Assembly (NCBI RefSeq): GCF_003234175.2
Contig: NZ_CP126257.1
Coordinates: forward strand, 2,666,001 to 2,730,000
Direction: 5' to 3'
DNA length: 64,000 nt
Source: Curtobacterium sp. MCSS17_007
GTDB taxonomy: Bacteria; Actinomycetota; Actinomycetes; Actinomycetales; Microbacteriaceae
A program made the position numbers and the translations under genes. How positions within the stretch are numbered: the first letter of the stretch is position 1; each line of letters opens with the position of its first letter. Shown one piece after another: positions 30,130 through 38,099 of the stretch. Under the pieces are notes generated by a model, which saw only the letters and a list, made by a program, of their open reading frames with translations, made no database searches and had not been told where the DNA came from.

Positions 30130-31190
30130 GCTGCACCTCCTGCGGGCTTCGACCCGCGCCGTTCCATGGCGACGTGCGCCGCCATCAGCTCGCCCGGGTT
30201 GGTCTGCGCGGCGAGCAACGACAGCTCGCCGCAGAGGACGGTCGCGGCGCACAGCGCGGCCAGGCGGCGAGCGTTCGCACCGGGCTCGCGCTCCTCGCGG
30301 CAGCCGAGGCGGACGAGGGCGTCCTCGACGACGGGCAGGTCCCCGCCCTTGCCGTTGCCGACCGTGCCGACGATCAGGTGCGGCAGCGCGGTCGAGAAGT
30401 ACAGGTCGTCGCCGCGGGCCTCGGCGTAGGTGATGCCCTGGGAGCCCTCGACGATGTTCGCAGCGTCCTGCCCGGTGGCCAGGTAGAAGCCGAGGAGCAT
30501 GTTCGCGTAGTGCGCGTTGGCGGAGCGCAGGGCCCCGGCGATGGTCGACCCGACCAGGTTCTTCGCGACGTTGAGCTCGGCGATCCGCTCGGCGCTCGAG
30601 CGCAGTCGCTTCTCGACGATCTCGCCGGGGATCACGATCTCGGCGATCGTGTTCCGGCCGCGGCCACGGATGCCGTTCACCGCCGTCGCCTTCTTGTCGG
30701 TGCAGAAGTTGCCCGAGACGCTGACGTACCGCAGGCCCGGCTCCCAGCCGAGGATCGCGGGCAGCAGCCGGTCCGCCGCCTGCGTCACCATGTTGTGGCC
30801 GGAAGCGTCACCCGTGGTGAAGGCGAAGCGCAGGAACAGCAGGTCGCCGACGATCTCGGGGTGCACCTCGATGAGCTTCGCGAACCGGCTCTGCCCGGCG
30901 ACGATCTGCTCGAGCTCGTCCTGGCGTGCCAGGATCCGACCGGCGGCGATGTGCGCGGCGGCGGCGCTGTCCGCCTTGACGACGACGGATCGGGTCATCC
31001 GCTCGTCGACCACGGTCGCGACGATCCCGCCCTCGACCATGCGCGAGATGCGGGCACCGCGACCGACGGACGGCCACAGCGGCGACTCGTACGTGGCGAG
31101 CGGCACCTCGTGCTCGCCCTCGACGGCGTTGCCGCTCACACGGATCGGCCCCACCCACTTCGTGGGGATCGGGGTCAGCAGGTCGGTCAT
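30126..31190 (-). CDS. Hydroxymethylglutaryl-CoA reductase (class I)
   Basis: 354 residues. Class I motifs are present: FTTGDASGHNMVTQAAD for substrate and nucleotide binding, SGNFCTDKKATAVNGIRGRG with the catalytic Lys, and the region GTVGNGKGGDLP. It reduces HMG-CoA to mevalonate with two NADPH. No membrane anchor is present, so it is a soluble bacterial form. ATG 31190 overlaps the phosphomevalonate kinase stop (31187-31189) by four bases, ATGA. Fourth gene of the operon; in the Streptomyces-type cluster a type 2 isopentenyl-diphosphate isomerase lies before it, but none is present here. Confidence 0.95.
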   Translation of the reverse strand: MTDLLTPIPTKWVGPIRVSGNAVEGEHEVPLATYESPLWPSVGRGARISRMVEGGIVATVVDERMTRSVVVKADSAAAAHIAAGRILARQDELEQIVAGQSRFAKLIEVHPEIVGDLLFLRFAFTTGDASGHNMVTQAADRLLPAILGWEPGLRYVSVSGNFCTDKKATAVNGIRGRGRNTIAEIVIPGEIVEKRLRSSAERIAELNVAKNLVGSTIAGALRSANAHYANMLLGFYLATGQDAANIVEGSQGITYAEARGDDLYFSTALPHLIVGTVGNGKGGDLPVVEDALVRLGCREEREPGANARRLAALCAATVLCGELSLLAAQTNPGELMAAHVAMERRGSKPAGGAA

Positions 31191-32266
31191 TCGACGCTCC
31201 CTTCGGGCGCTTGCACCGCGACGCTGAGGTGTCTGATGTCGTGCGCCTCCCAGGCGCGGTGGATGCCGGCGAGGTCGGTGTCCGCCGGGACGAGCGCGAT
31301 GCCGCAGTCGCCGCCGCCGGCACCGGACGGCTTCGCCGCCCCGCCGGCCGCCTCGACGACGTCGCACAGCGTCGCGAGCCGCTCGGTCTCGATCTGCGAC
31401 CCGACCGACTCCCCCAACCGCTGCATGAGCGTCCGCGCCCGTCGCAGGGCGTCGAGGGTGATCGTGGCGTCACCGGTCTGGAGGCCCGTGGTCAGGTCGT
31501 CGACGCAGGCGCGGCTGTCGTCGAGGAACGTCTGGTAGCCGCCGTTGCGGTGCCTGCGGACCACGCCGACGAGCTTCGTCGTGGACGCCGGGGAACCCGT
31601 CCAGCCCACGAGCAGTTCGAGGCCCTTCGGTGCCGGCAGGCGCTGCACGTCGAACCCGTCCCACGCGTCGGCGTCGGCGAGGACGTCGGACACGGGTCGG
31701 TCGTCGAGCATGCCGGCGAGACGCTCCCGGTCCGGGGCGCTGTAGCGGAGCCAGCCGCCGAACGTGCTCGCGGCGAGGTCGCCGCCGGACGCCCGAGGGT
31801 TGACGCGGATGGTGGCGAGCAAGGCGACACGGAAGCGGTCACGCTGGGAGAGGCCGATGCCGTAGAACCGGTCGAGTGCGCCGACGGTGGCCACGGTGAC
31901 CGCGGCCGAGGAGCCGAGCCCGAACTTCCGGCCGCTGGCGTCGTCGAGCTGGCTCTCGATGCGCAGGTCGTGGAAGCGCGGGGCGATGCCGCGTTCGGCA
32001 CGGAGCCTCTCGACCAGGTCGATCGTCGCCATCACGTAGTCGTACGGGTGGTGCTCGCGGTCGAGCGCGAGCCCGTCCTCGTCGCGCGTCCAGGTGAGCG
32101 GGAGGTGTCCGTACTCCTCGGAGTGCACGCTGCCCGAGCCGTGGCCCTCGGTGACCCGGGCGGTGATGGCCCGGTCGAGGGCGATGAGCACGGACGGCTG
32201 CCCGGGCTCGACGACGGCGTACTCGCCCGCGACGAACAGCTTGCCGTGGGCGCGGAACTCGATCAC
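31187..32266 (-). CDS. Phosphomevalonate kinase
   Basis: 359-residue GHMP kinase. The N-terminal motif GKLFVAGEYAVVEPGQPSVLIAL, the P-loop-like KFGLGSSAAVTVATVGAL and the C-terminal KPSGAGGGDCGIALVP are all present. ERGIAPRFHDLRIESQLDD and ASGGDLAASTFGGWL are features of bacterial phosphomevalonate kinases. It phosphorylates 5-phosphomevalonate to the diphosphate. GTG 32266 overlaps the decarboxylase stop as GTGA. Third gene of the operon, in the order mevalonate kinase, decarboxylase, this kinase. Confidence 0.93.
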   Translation of the reverse strand: MIEFRAHGKLFVAGEYAVVEPGQPSVLIALDRAITARVTEGHGSGSVHSEEYGHLPLTWTRDEDGLALDREHHPYDYVMATIDLVERLRAERGIAPRFHDLRIESQLDDASGRKFGLGSSAAVTVATVGALDRFYGIGLSQRDRFRVALLATIRVNPRASGGDLAASTFGGWLRYSAPDRERLAGMLDDRPVSDVLADADAWDGFDVQRLPAPKGLELLVGWTGSPASTTKLVGVVRRHRNGGYQTFLDDSRACVDDLTTGLQTGDATITLDALRRARTLMQRLGESVGSQIETERLATLCDVVEAAGGAAKPSGAGGGDCGIALVPADTDLAGIHRAWEAHDIRHLSVAVQAPEGSVE

Positions 32267-33270
32267 TCGGCGGTCTCCTCCGGTCGGACGGCACCCACTC
32301 CGGGTGCCTCCGTTCCTTCGGAGCGGACGACGCGTGCGCCTGGTCCGGTGCCCGACTCGATGACGTCTCCCAGGCCGGCGAGCGCGGTCGCGACGGCGCC
32401 GCGGTCCTCCGGCTTGGTGAGCACGACGACGTTCGGGCCGGCGTCGGCGGTGGCGTACGCCTCGGTGCCGGCGGCACGCAGCTCGGCGACGGCATCGAAC
32501 ACGGCGACGCTCCGGGCGTTCAGGTACCGGATGGGCGGGAAGGCGCCCTCGATCGTGGCGTGCATGCGGAGCGCGTTGCTCTCGGTCAGCTCCCCGATGC
32601 GCGTGAAGTCGCCGGCGGCGCAGGCGTCGAGCATCTCCCCCACGGTCTCGGTCGTCGACGTCACCCACGCCGGGTAGAACGGCGAGGTCGCGATCGTGCG
32701 GCGCATCGCCTCGCGCGAGCCGATCGCCTTCTCGCCGGCGGAGATCGTCACGACGACCATGGCCATCGGCGGCGCGGGGACGCGCTCGGCGAACGAACCC
32801 TGGTCGTCCCCCGCGTGCCAGACCGACACACCGCCGGGGATCGACCGGGTCGCCGAGCCCGAACCGCGCCGCGCGAGCCGGGACAGGTCGCGTTCGGAGA
32901 GGTCGAGACCGTACGCCGACGCCGCCGCGGTCGCGAGCGCGGCGAAGCCCGACGCGCTCGAGGCCAGCCCGGCACCGGTCGGCACGGTGTTCTCGGAGAC
33001 GACGGCCGCCCGGTCGCTGGATCCGGCCAGGTCGCGGACGAGGTCGAGGAACTGCTGCACGCGGAGCAGCGCACCGGCGGGGGCCGCGCCGCCGTTGAGC
33101 ACGAGGGAGTCCGCGTCCGCCGCGGTGTCGAGCGTCACGGTGGTCGTCGTCGGGAACACGTCGAGGCCCATCGACACGCTGCCGGTCGCGGGCAGGGCGA
33201 GCTGGGCGTCGGCCTTGCCCCAGTACTTCACGAGCGCGATGTTGGGGTGCGCGACGGCGGTGGCGGTCAT
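32263..33270 (-). CDS. mvaD: Diphosphomevalonate decarboxylase
   Basis: 335 residues. HPNIALVKYWGK near the start, ENTVPTGAGLASSASGFAALATA for ATP binding, RRGSGSATRSIPGGVSVW and the late YATADAGPNVVVL are diagnostic. The enzyme makes isopentenyl diphosphate from diphosphomevalonate with ATP use. ATG 33270 shares one base with the mevalonate kinase stop (TGATG). The C-terminal 25 residues are Pro/Gly/Glu-rich and may be disordered. Confidence 0.94.
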   Translation of the reverse strand: MTATAVAHPNIALVKYWGKADAQLALPATGSVSMGLDVFPTTTTVTLDTAADADSLVLNGGAAPAGALLRVQQFLDLVRDLAGSSDRAAVVSENTVPTGAGLASSASGFAALATAAASAYGLDLSERDLSRLARRGSGSATRSIPGGVSVWHAGDDQGSFAERVPAPPMAMVVVTISAGEKAIGSREAMRRTIATSPFYPAWVTSTTETVGEMLDACAAGDFTRIGELTESNALRMHATIEGAFPPIRYLNARSVAVFDAVAELRAAGTEAYATADAGPNVVVLTKPEDRGAVATALAGLGDVIESGTGPGARVVRSEGTEAPGVGAVRPEETAE

Positions 33271-34259
33271 CAAGCGCGGGCTCCGATCGTGGTGGTCCAG
33301 GTCTCCGTCGCACCGGCGGCGCGGAGTGCGGCGGCCACGCGGTCGGCGTGCTCTCCGTCCGCGACGAGCGCGAGGACGCATCCACCACGCCCACCGCCGG
33401 TGAGCTTCGCGCCGAGGGCGTCCGCACGGCGTGCGGCGTCGACGAGCCGGTCGAGGTCCGCGCTCGACACGTCGAGGGCGGTGAGCAGTTCGTGCGCGGC
33501 GTCCATGGTGGCACCCAGGGCCTGGGCGTCGCCATCCTCGAGTGTCCCCCGTGCGCGTCGCGCCAGGTCGCCGATCGCCGCGACGACGCCGTCGACCGCC
33601 GCCGGGTCGGCGTCGTGCCGTTCGCGGACCGCCGCCACGGCCTCGCGCGTGTGGCCCGGGACACCGGTGTCCGCGACGACGAAGGTGAACACCGCGCCGA
33701 GCGGGACGGGCTCGACCACGCCGTCCTCGAACCAGACCGGTACCTCGGCGACGACCCCCCGGGCGTCGAGTCCGGAGGGTCGGCCGTGGGCGACGCGCTC
33801 GCACTCCTGCACGAGCTCGTGGTGCTCCTCAGGGTCGAGGGTGCGGCCGAAGACGTCGGCCACGGCGGCGGTGACGGCGGCGGCCACCGCGGCGCTCGAC
33901 CCCATGCCGCGGGCGGTCGGTACGGCACTGTCGACACGGACGTGCACGTGCTGCTCCTCGGCGCCGAGGTGGCGGAGCGTCGCGGTCACGGCGGTCACCG
34001 TCGGCAGCACCGCCGCGGGTGCGGTGTCGAGGGGCCCGGTGTGCACGGTCGACTCGAGTCGGCTGCCGTCGTCGGGCGTCACCGGGGTCACCGTCGCGGT
34101 CACGCGGACGTCGAGCACGGGGAGCACGAGGGCGGGGGCGCCGTACACCACGGCGTGCTCGCCGATCAGGATGGTCTTGCCGTGGGACGACGCTGACCCG
34201 GTGCGGAGGCTCGGTCCTGCTCCCGGGGTCGCGGTGCTGTCGGTGTCGTTACTGGTCAT
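33270..34259 (-). CDS. mvk: Mevalonate kinase
   Basis: 329-residue GHMP kinase. SSHGKTILIGEHAVVYGAPALVLPV, SAVPTARGMGSSAAVAAAVTAAV and AKLTGGGRGGCVLALV are the three GHMP motifs, and HGRPSGLDARG is typical of mevalonate kinase. First gene of the operon. GGAG lies 7 nt before ATG 34259. A TAGGCT -10 box (34273-34278) ends 13 nt upstream, giving a very short leader. With the four downstream genes it gives the route from acetyl-CoA units to isopentenyl diphosphate, lacking only acetoacetyl-CoA thiolase and isomerase. Confidence 0.94.
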   Translation of the reverse strand: MTSNDTDSTATPGAGPSLRTGSASSHGKTILIGEHAVVYGAPALVLPVLDVRVTATVTPVTPDDGSRLESTVHTGPLDTAPAAVLPTVTAVTATLRHLGAEEQHVHVRVDSAVPTARGMGSSAAVAAAVTAAVADVFGRTLDPEEHHELVQECERVAHGRPSGLDARGVVAEVPVWFEDGVVEPVPLGAVFTFVVADTGVPGHTREAVAAVRERHDADPAAVDGVVAAIGDLARRARGTLEDGDAQALGATMDAAHELLTALDVSSADLDRLVDAARRADALGAKLTGGGRGGCVLALVADGEHADRVAAALRAAGATETWTTTIGARA

Positions 34260-34272
34260 CGTGGCTCCGGTC

Positions 34273-34278
34273 AGCCTA
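34273..34278 (-). promoter_or_regulatory. -10 element of the mevalonate operon
   Basis: TAGGCT on the minus strand, 13 nt before the mvk ATG. This is the same hexamer as at 6818, 11078 and 16128, but with a short leader that contains GGAG. Confidence 0.45.
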
Positions 34279-34322
34279 ACCGGCCCCGCGGACAGCGGGA
34301 CGCCCGGCTGCCTGGCAGGACG

Positions 34323-34352
34323 TGACGGTCGCTCGGCGCACCATGACGGTCG
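34323..34352 (+). promoter_or_regulatory. Direct repeat upstream of MurE-like gene
   Basis: TGACGGTCG occurs at 34323-34331 and 34344-34352, start to start 21 bp (two helical turns), ending 16 nt before ATG 34369. The intergenic region is divergent with mvk. A regulator site is possible; no regulator is proposed. Confidence 0.3.
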
Positions 34353-34368
34353 ACCGGAAGGAGCAGTG

Positions 34369-35937
34369 ATGCCGCATGCCCTCGGACCGCAGACCGCGGT
34401 CACCGTCCCACTCCGGGAGGTCGCCGACGCACTCGGCGTCGCCGTCCGGTACCAGCGCACCGGGGCAGCACCGGTGCCGGGTCCCGTCCTGCTCTCGGGC
34501 GTCTCCGTCTCGACCGACGACGTCCGACCCGGTGTGCTCTTCGCCGCGCTGCCGGGTCGGCGGGCCCACGGCGCCGCGCACGCCGGCCGGGCGGCCCGGG
34601 CCGGCGCGGCCGCCGTCCTGACGGACACCGCCGGAGCCGCGGACGCTGCAGCGAGCGGCCTGCCCGTGCTCGTCGTCGACGACCCGCGCGGCGCGCTCGG
34701 TCACGTGGCAGCGCTCGTCTACGGCACGGCCGCCCCCGAGGCCACGCTGCTGGCGGTGACCGGGACGAACGGCAAGACCACGACCGTGCACCTGCTCGAC
34801 GCCGTGATGCGGTCCCTCGGCTGGCGCACCGCATCCACGTCGACGGTCGAGCGCCACGTCGCCGGGGTGACCGTGCCGTCCGTCCTCACCACCCCGGAGG
34901 CCCCGGAACTGCACGCCTTCCTGGCACGGGCCGCCGAGGAGGGCGTCCGCGGCGTCGCCCTCGAGGTGAGTGCCCAGGCCCTGTCCCGGCACCGGGTGGA
35001 CGGGGTGGTGGTGGACGTCGCCGGGTTCACGAACCTGTCCCACGACCACCTCGACGACTACGCCGACCTGGACGAGTACCTGGCCGCCAAGGCCTCGCTC
35101 TTCACCCCCGAGCGGTCCCGCGCCGGCGTCGTCTCGCTCGACTCACCGGCCGGGCGGCGGATCGCGGCCGGCGCCGGGGTGCCGGTGACCACGATCACGA
35201 CGGACCCGTCGACCCGCGCGGACTGGCACGTCGACGTCGTCGGTCAGGAGGTCGACGGGACGCGGTCGGTCCTCACCGCACCGGACGGCACGTCGATGGC
35301 GCTCGTGGTCCCCCTGCTCGGTGTGCACGCGGCGGCGGACGCCGGGCTGGCGGTGGCGATGCTCGCGACCGCGGGGGTCCCGCTCGTCGATCTGGCGGCG
35401 GCGACCGCCGGCGGGGTGGACGTCGTCGTGCCCGGGCGGATGGCGGACGCGTCCGGGGTGACGGGCCCCCGCGTCTGGGTGGACTTCGCGCACACGCCGG
35501 ACGCCTTCGCGAAGAGCCTGACGGCGGTCCGCGCCGTGACGTCCGGCCGGGTCGCGATCGTCCTCGGGGCCGACGGCGACCGCGACCCGAGCAAGCGACG
35601 GGCGATGGGCATGGTCGCGGCGACCGGGGCGGACGTCGTCGTCGTGGCGGACCACCACCCGCGGTTCGAGGACCCGGGTCCGATCCGGGCGGCGATCCTG
35701 GCGGGAGCCCGGGCGGTCGGGTCCGGGGCGCTGGTGCTCGAGGAGCCCGAACCCGCGCGCGCGATCCGACGCGCACTCGCGGCGGTCGGCGACGACGGCG
35801 TCGTGTACTGGGCCGGCCCGGGCCTGACCCCGTACCGGGACGTCGCCGGCGTGCACGTGCCGTACTCGTCGTTCGAGGACGCCCGTACCGCCCTCGCGGA
35901 AGCCGGTCACGCTCCGCGCGAAGCCGCCCGCGCCTGA
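34369..35937 (+). CDS. Mur ligase family protein (MurE-like)
   Basis: 522 residues in three domains: an N-terminal UDP-MurNAc-like domain (GVSVSTDDVRPGVLFAALPGRRAHGA), a central ATPase with TGTNGKTTTV at about 131-140 and LEVSAQALSRHRVDGV, and a C-terminal domain with DFAHTPDAFAKSL. AAGGAG precedes ATG 34369. MurE adds the third residue of the peptidoglycan stem. In enzymes that add meso-diaminopimelate the C-terminal motif is DNPR; here it reads ADHHPRFEDP, a variant that suggests a different amino acid or a paralogue. A GKT-type cell-wall locus is not present nearby, so this may not be the main MurE. Confidence 0.8.
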   Translation: MPHALGPQTAVTVPLREVADALGVAVRYQRTGAAPVPGPVLLSGVSVSTDDVRPGVLFAALPGRRAHGAAHAGRAARAGAAAVLTDTAGAADAAASGLPVLVVDDPRGALGHVAALVYGTAAPEATLLAVTGTNGKTTTVHLLDAVMRSLGWRTASTSTVERHVAGVTVPSVLTTPEAPELHAFLARAAEEGVRGVALEVSAQALSRHRVDGVVVDVAGFTNLSHDHLDDYADLDEYLAAKASLFTPERSRAGVVSLDSPAGRRIAAGAGVPVTTITTDPSTRADWHVDVVGQEVDGTRSVLTAPDGTSMALVVPLLGVHAAADAGLAVAMLATAGVPLVDLAAATAGGVDVVVPGRMADASGVTGPRVWVDFAHTPDAFAKSLTAVRAVTSGRVAIVLGADGDRDPSKRRAMGMVAATGADVVVVADHHPRFEDPGPIRAAILAGARAVGSGALVLEEPEPARAIRRALAAVGDDGVVYWAGPGLTPYRDVAGVHVPYSSFEDARTALAEAGHAPREAARA

Positions 35938-35991
35938 TCGCGCGGGTACCGGGGCCGAGGTCGATCCCGAGCGCTGGCTGAGCATCCGGCC

Positions 35992-36027
35992 AACTCAGTT
36001 GTGCACAACCGGGTTGCGTGCCACACT
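35992..36027 (+). promoter_or_regulatory. ohrR promoter and overlapping operator
   Basis: TTGTGC (35999-36004), 17-bp spacer, CACACT (36022-36027), then 6 nt to ATG 36034. The 24-bp imperfect palindrome at 35992-36015 (arms AACTCAGTTGTG / CACAACCGGGTT) covers the -35 box. It is the likely autorepression site of OhrR. Confidence 0.55.
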
Positions 36028-36033
36028 CATGGC

Positions 36034-36552
36034 ATGCCGGTGACCGACGAGATGGTGTGCTTCTCGCTCTACGCGGCATCCCGGGCCACGACCCAGGCGT
36101 ACCGCGCACTGCTCGAGCCCTGGGGACTGACGTACCCCCAGTACCTCGTCCTCGTCACCCTGTGGATCGAGGGCGACCAGACCGTCTCGACGCTCGGCGA
36201 CCACCTGCAGCTCGACTCTGGCACCCTGTCGCCGCTCCTCCGGCGCATGGAGCAGGCCGATCTGGTCCGCCGCGAGCGCCGCAGCACCGACGAGCGCGTC
36301 GTGACCGTCACGCTCGGCGACCGCGGCCGGTCGATCCGGCCGGAGCTCGCCCACGTCCCCGCGCAGATCGCGTCCGGGATGGGCCTGTCCGACGAGCAGG
36401 CCGCCCTCGAGCTCATCGCGACGCTCCAGCGACTGACCGCGACCATGCACGCCGCCGCAGACGCGCCCGCTGCCGACACCCCGGCACCCGCCACACCGCG
36501 ACGCCATGCCGGCGCCACGACCCCCGACGCCCCCGCGGCGTCGGACGACTGA
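36034..36552 (+). CDS. ohrR: OhrR-type MarR family redox regulator
   Basis: 172 residues. The peroxide-sensing Cys is residue 9 (MVCFSLYAASRATTQAYR), as in the OhrR group. The winged HTH follows (TLGDHLQLDSGTLSPLLRRMEQADLVRRERRSTDERVVTVTL), then a dimer helix and a 35-residue Ala/Pro-rich tail not found in short OhrR forms. Organic hydroperoxides oxidise the Cys and release the repressor from DNA. The next gene is ohr, 25 nt downstream, and a palindrome over the promoter fits autoregulation of the operon. Confidence 0.92.
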   Translation: MPVTDEMVCFSLYAASRATTQAYRALLEPWGLTYPQYLVLVTLWIEGDQTVSTLGDHLQLDSGTLSPLLRRMEQADLVRRERRSTDERVVTVTLGDRGRSIRPELAHVPAQIASGMGLSDEQAALELIATLQRLTATMHAAADAPAADTPAPATPRRHAGATTPDAPAASDD

Positions 36553-36577
36553 CCCCACGAAGGAAGGAAGGACCCAC

Positions 36578-37000
36578 ATGGACGTCCTCTACACCGCCGA
36601 GGCCCTCGCCACGGGCGAGGGCCGCAACGGCCACGTCGCCACCAGCGACGGTCGCGTCGAGCACGACCTCGCCATCCCCAAGGAGATGGGCGGCTCGGGC
36701 AACGGTGCGAACCCCGAGCAGCTCTTCGCCGCCGGCTACGCCGCGTGCTTCCACTCCGCGCTGCAGGGCGTCGCCCGCGCGCAGAAGGTGAAGATCACCG
36801 ACTCCACCGTCGGCGGCCGAGTCTCCATCGGCCCGAACGGCCAGGGCGGCTACCAGCTCGCCGTCATGCTCGAGGTCGTCATCCCCGGCATGGAGCACGA
36901 GCAGGCCCAGGCCCTCGCGGACGCCGCGCACCAGGTCTGCCCGTACTCGAACGCGACCCGCGGCAACATCGACGTCACCATCGTCGTCTCGGAGGACTGA
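36578..37000 (+). CDS. ohr: Organic hydroperoxide resistance protein Ohr
   Basis: 140 residues. The two catalytic cysteines are Cys57 (AAGYAACFHSAL) and Cys121 (HQVCPYSNATRGN), with the conserved Arg of the OsmC/Ohr fold in the first 20 residues. It reduces lipid and alkyl hydroperoxides using dihydrolipoyl groups. AAGGAAGGAAGG precedes the start. Second gene of the ohrR-ohr-dehydrogenase operon. Confidence 0.96.
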   Translation: MDVLYTAEALATGEGRNGHVATSDGRVEHDLAIPKEMGGSGNGANPEQLFAAGYAACFHSALQGVARAQKVKITDSTVGGRVSIGPNGQGGYQLAVMLEVVIPGMEHEQAQALADAAHQVCPYSNATRGNIDVTIVVSED

Positions 37001-37003
37001 CCC

Positions 37004-38002
37004 ATGACCGACACCACCCCCACCACCATGCGCGCCGTCGTGCACGAGACCTTCGGTGAGCCGGCCGACGTCCTGACCGTGGCCGAGCGCCCCGTCCCGC
37101 AGCCCGGCCCCGGCCAGGTGCTCGTCCGCACCGTGCTCTCCCCGATCCACAACCACGACCTGTGGACGATCCGCGGCACCTACGGCTTCAAGCCGGAGCT
37201 GCCCGCCGCCAGCGGCACCGAGGCGCTCGGCGTCGTCGAGGCCCTCGGCGAGGGCGTCGACCGCCTGCAGGTCGGCCAGCGCGTCGCCGGCGGCACGTTC
37301 GGCGTTTGGGCGGAGTACTACGTCGCCGACGCAGCCGGGCTCGTGCCCGTGCCGGACGCGATGCCCGACGAGTCCGCCGCGCAGCTCGTCTCGATGCCGT
37401 TCAGCGCGATCAGCCTGCTGCACTCGCTCGACCTGCACGAGGGTGACTGGATCATCCAGAACGCCGCGAACGGCGCCGTCGGTCGCATGGTCGCGCAGCT
37501 CGGCAAGGCCCGCGGCATCAACGTGATCGGCCTGGTCCGTCGCGCCGAGGGCGTCGAGGAGCTCCGCGAGCAGGGCATCGACCGCATCGTCGCCACCGAC
37601 GCCGAGGGCTGGCAGGACCAGGTCCGCGACATCACCGGCGGCGCCCCGATCGTCGCGGGCGTCGAGTCCGTCGGCGGCAAGGCCGCCGGGGACATCGCCT
37701 CGGTGCTCGGCGAGGACGCGACCCTGGTCGTCTTCGGCGCGATGGCGTCGCCGACGCTCGAGATCCCGTCGGGCAAGGTCATCTTCGGCCAGCTCACGGT
37801 CAAGGGCTTCTGGGGCGCGGTCGTCAGCAAGACCATGCCGGCCGAGACCAAGGGCCAGCTCTTCGGCGAGCTCATCACCCGCGTGCTCGACGGCTCGCTG
37901 ACGCTCCCCGTCTCCGAGACCTTCGTGTTCGAGGACGCCCGTGATGCGGCGCGCGCCAGCGACACCGCCGGCCGTGTCGGCAAGGTGCTCCTGCGCCCGT
38001 AG
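37004..38002 (+). CDS. Zinc-type medium-chain dehydrogenase/reductase
   Basis: 332 residues of the MDR family. The GroES-like half has VLVRTVLSPIHNHDLWTIRGTYG, and the nucleotide domain has WIIQNAANGAVGRMVAQLGKARG in place of the usual GxGxxG, as in the enoyl-reductase/quinone-reductase branch. Zinc-ligand Cys residues are missing, so it is probably zinc-free despite the name. It starts 3 nt after the ohr stop, so it is co-transcribed and may deal with aldehydes or enals from lipid peroxidation (inference). Confidence 0.85.
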   Translation: MTDTTPTTMRAVVHETFGEPADVLTVAERPVPQPGPGQVLVRTVLSPIHNHDLWTIRGTYGFKPELPAASGTEALGVVEALGEGVDRLQVGQRVAGGTFGVWAEYYVADAAGLVPVPDAMPDESAAQLVSMPFSAISLLHSLDLHEGDWIIQNAANGAVGRMVAQLGKARGINVIGLVRRAEGVEELREQGIDRIVATDAEGWQDQVRDITGGAPIVAGVESVGGKAAGDIASVLGEDATLVVFGAMASPTLEIPSGKVIFGQLTVKGFWGAVVSKTMPAETKGQLFGELITRVLDGSLTLPVSETFVFEDARDAARASDTAGRVGKVLLRP

Positions 38003-38032
38003 CGCAGGTCCGGTCGCGACAGACGACCAGCA

Positions 38033-38080
38033 GACGGACGGGAGGCCCGTGGCGACACCGCCACGGGCCTCCCGTCCGTC
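38033..38080. repeat. GGGAGGC-type palindromic repeat, copy 5
   Basis: Near-perfect arms GACGGACGGGAGGCCCGTGG and CCACGGGCCTCCCGTCCGTC with an 8-nt loop, between two convergent genes; probable bidirectional terminator. Confidence 0.8.
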
Positions 38081-38099
38081 ACAGGGCGCACGAGCGACG

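Noticed and set aside
31187..33937. A single 916-residue fusion of mevalonate decarboxylase DNA and phosphomevalonate kinase.
   Set aside because: The upstream part is a shadow frame; the kinase starts at GTG 32266, overlapping the decarboxylase stop, with the normal family N-terminus.
37004..38002. Zinc-dependent alcohol dehydrogenase.
   Set aside because: The catalytic and structural zinc cysteines are missing; it fits the zinc-free quinone/enoyl reductase branch better.
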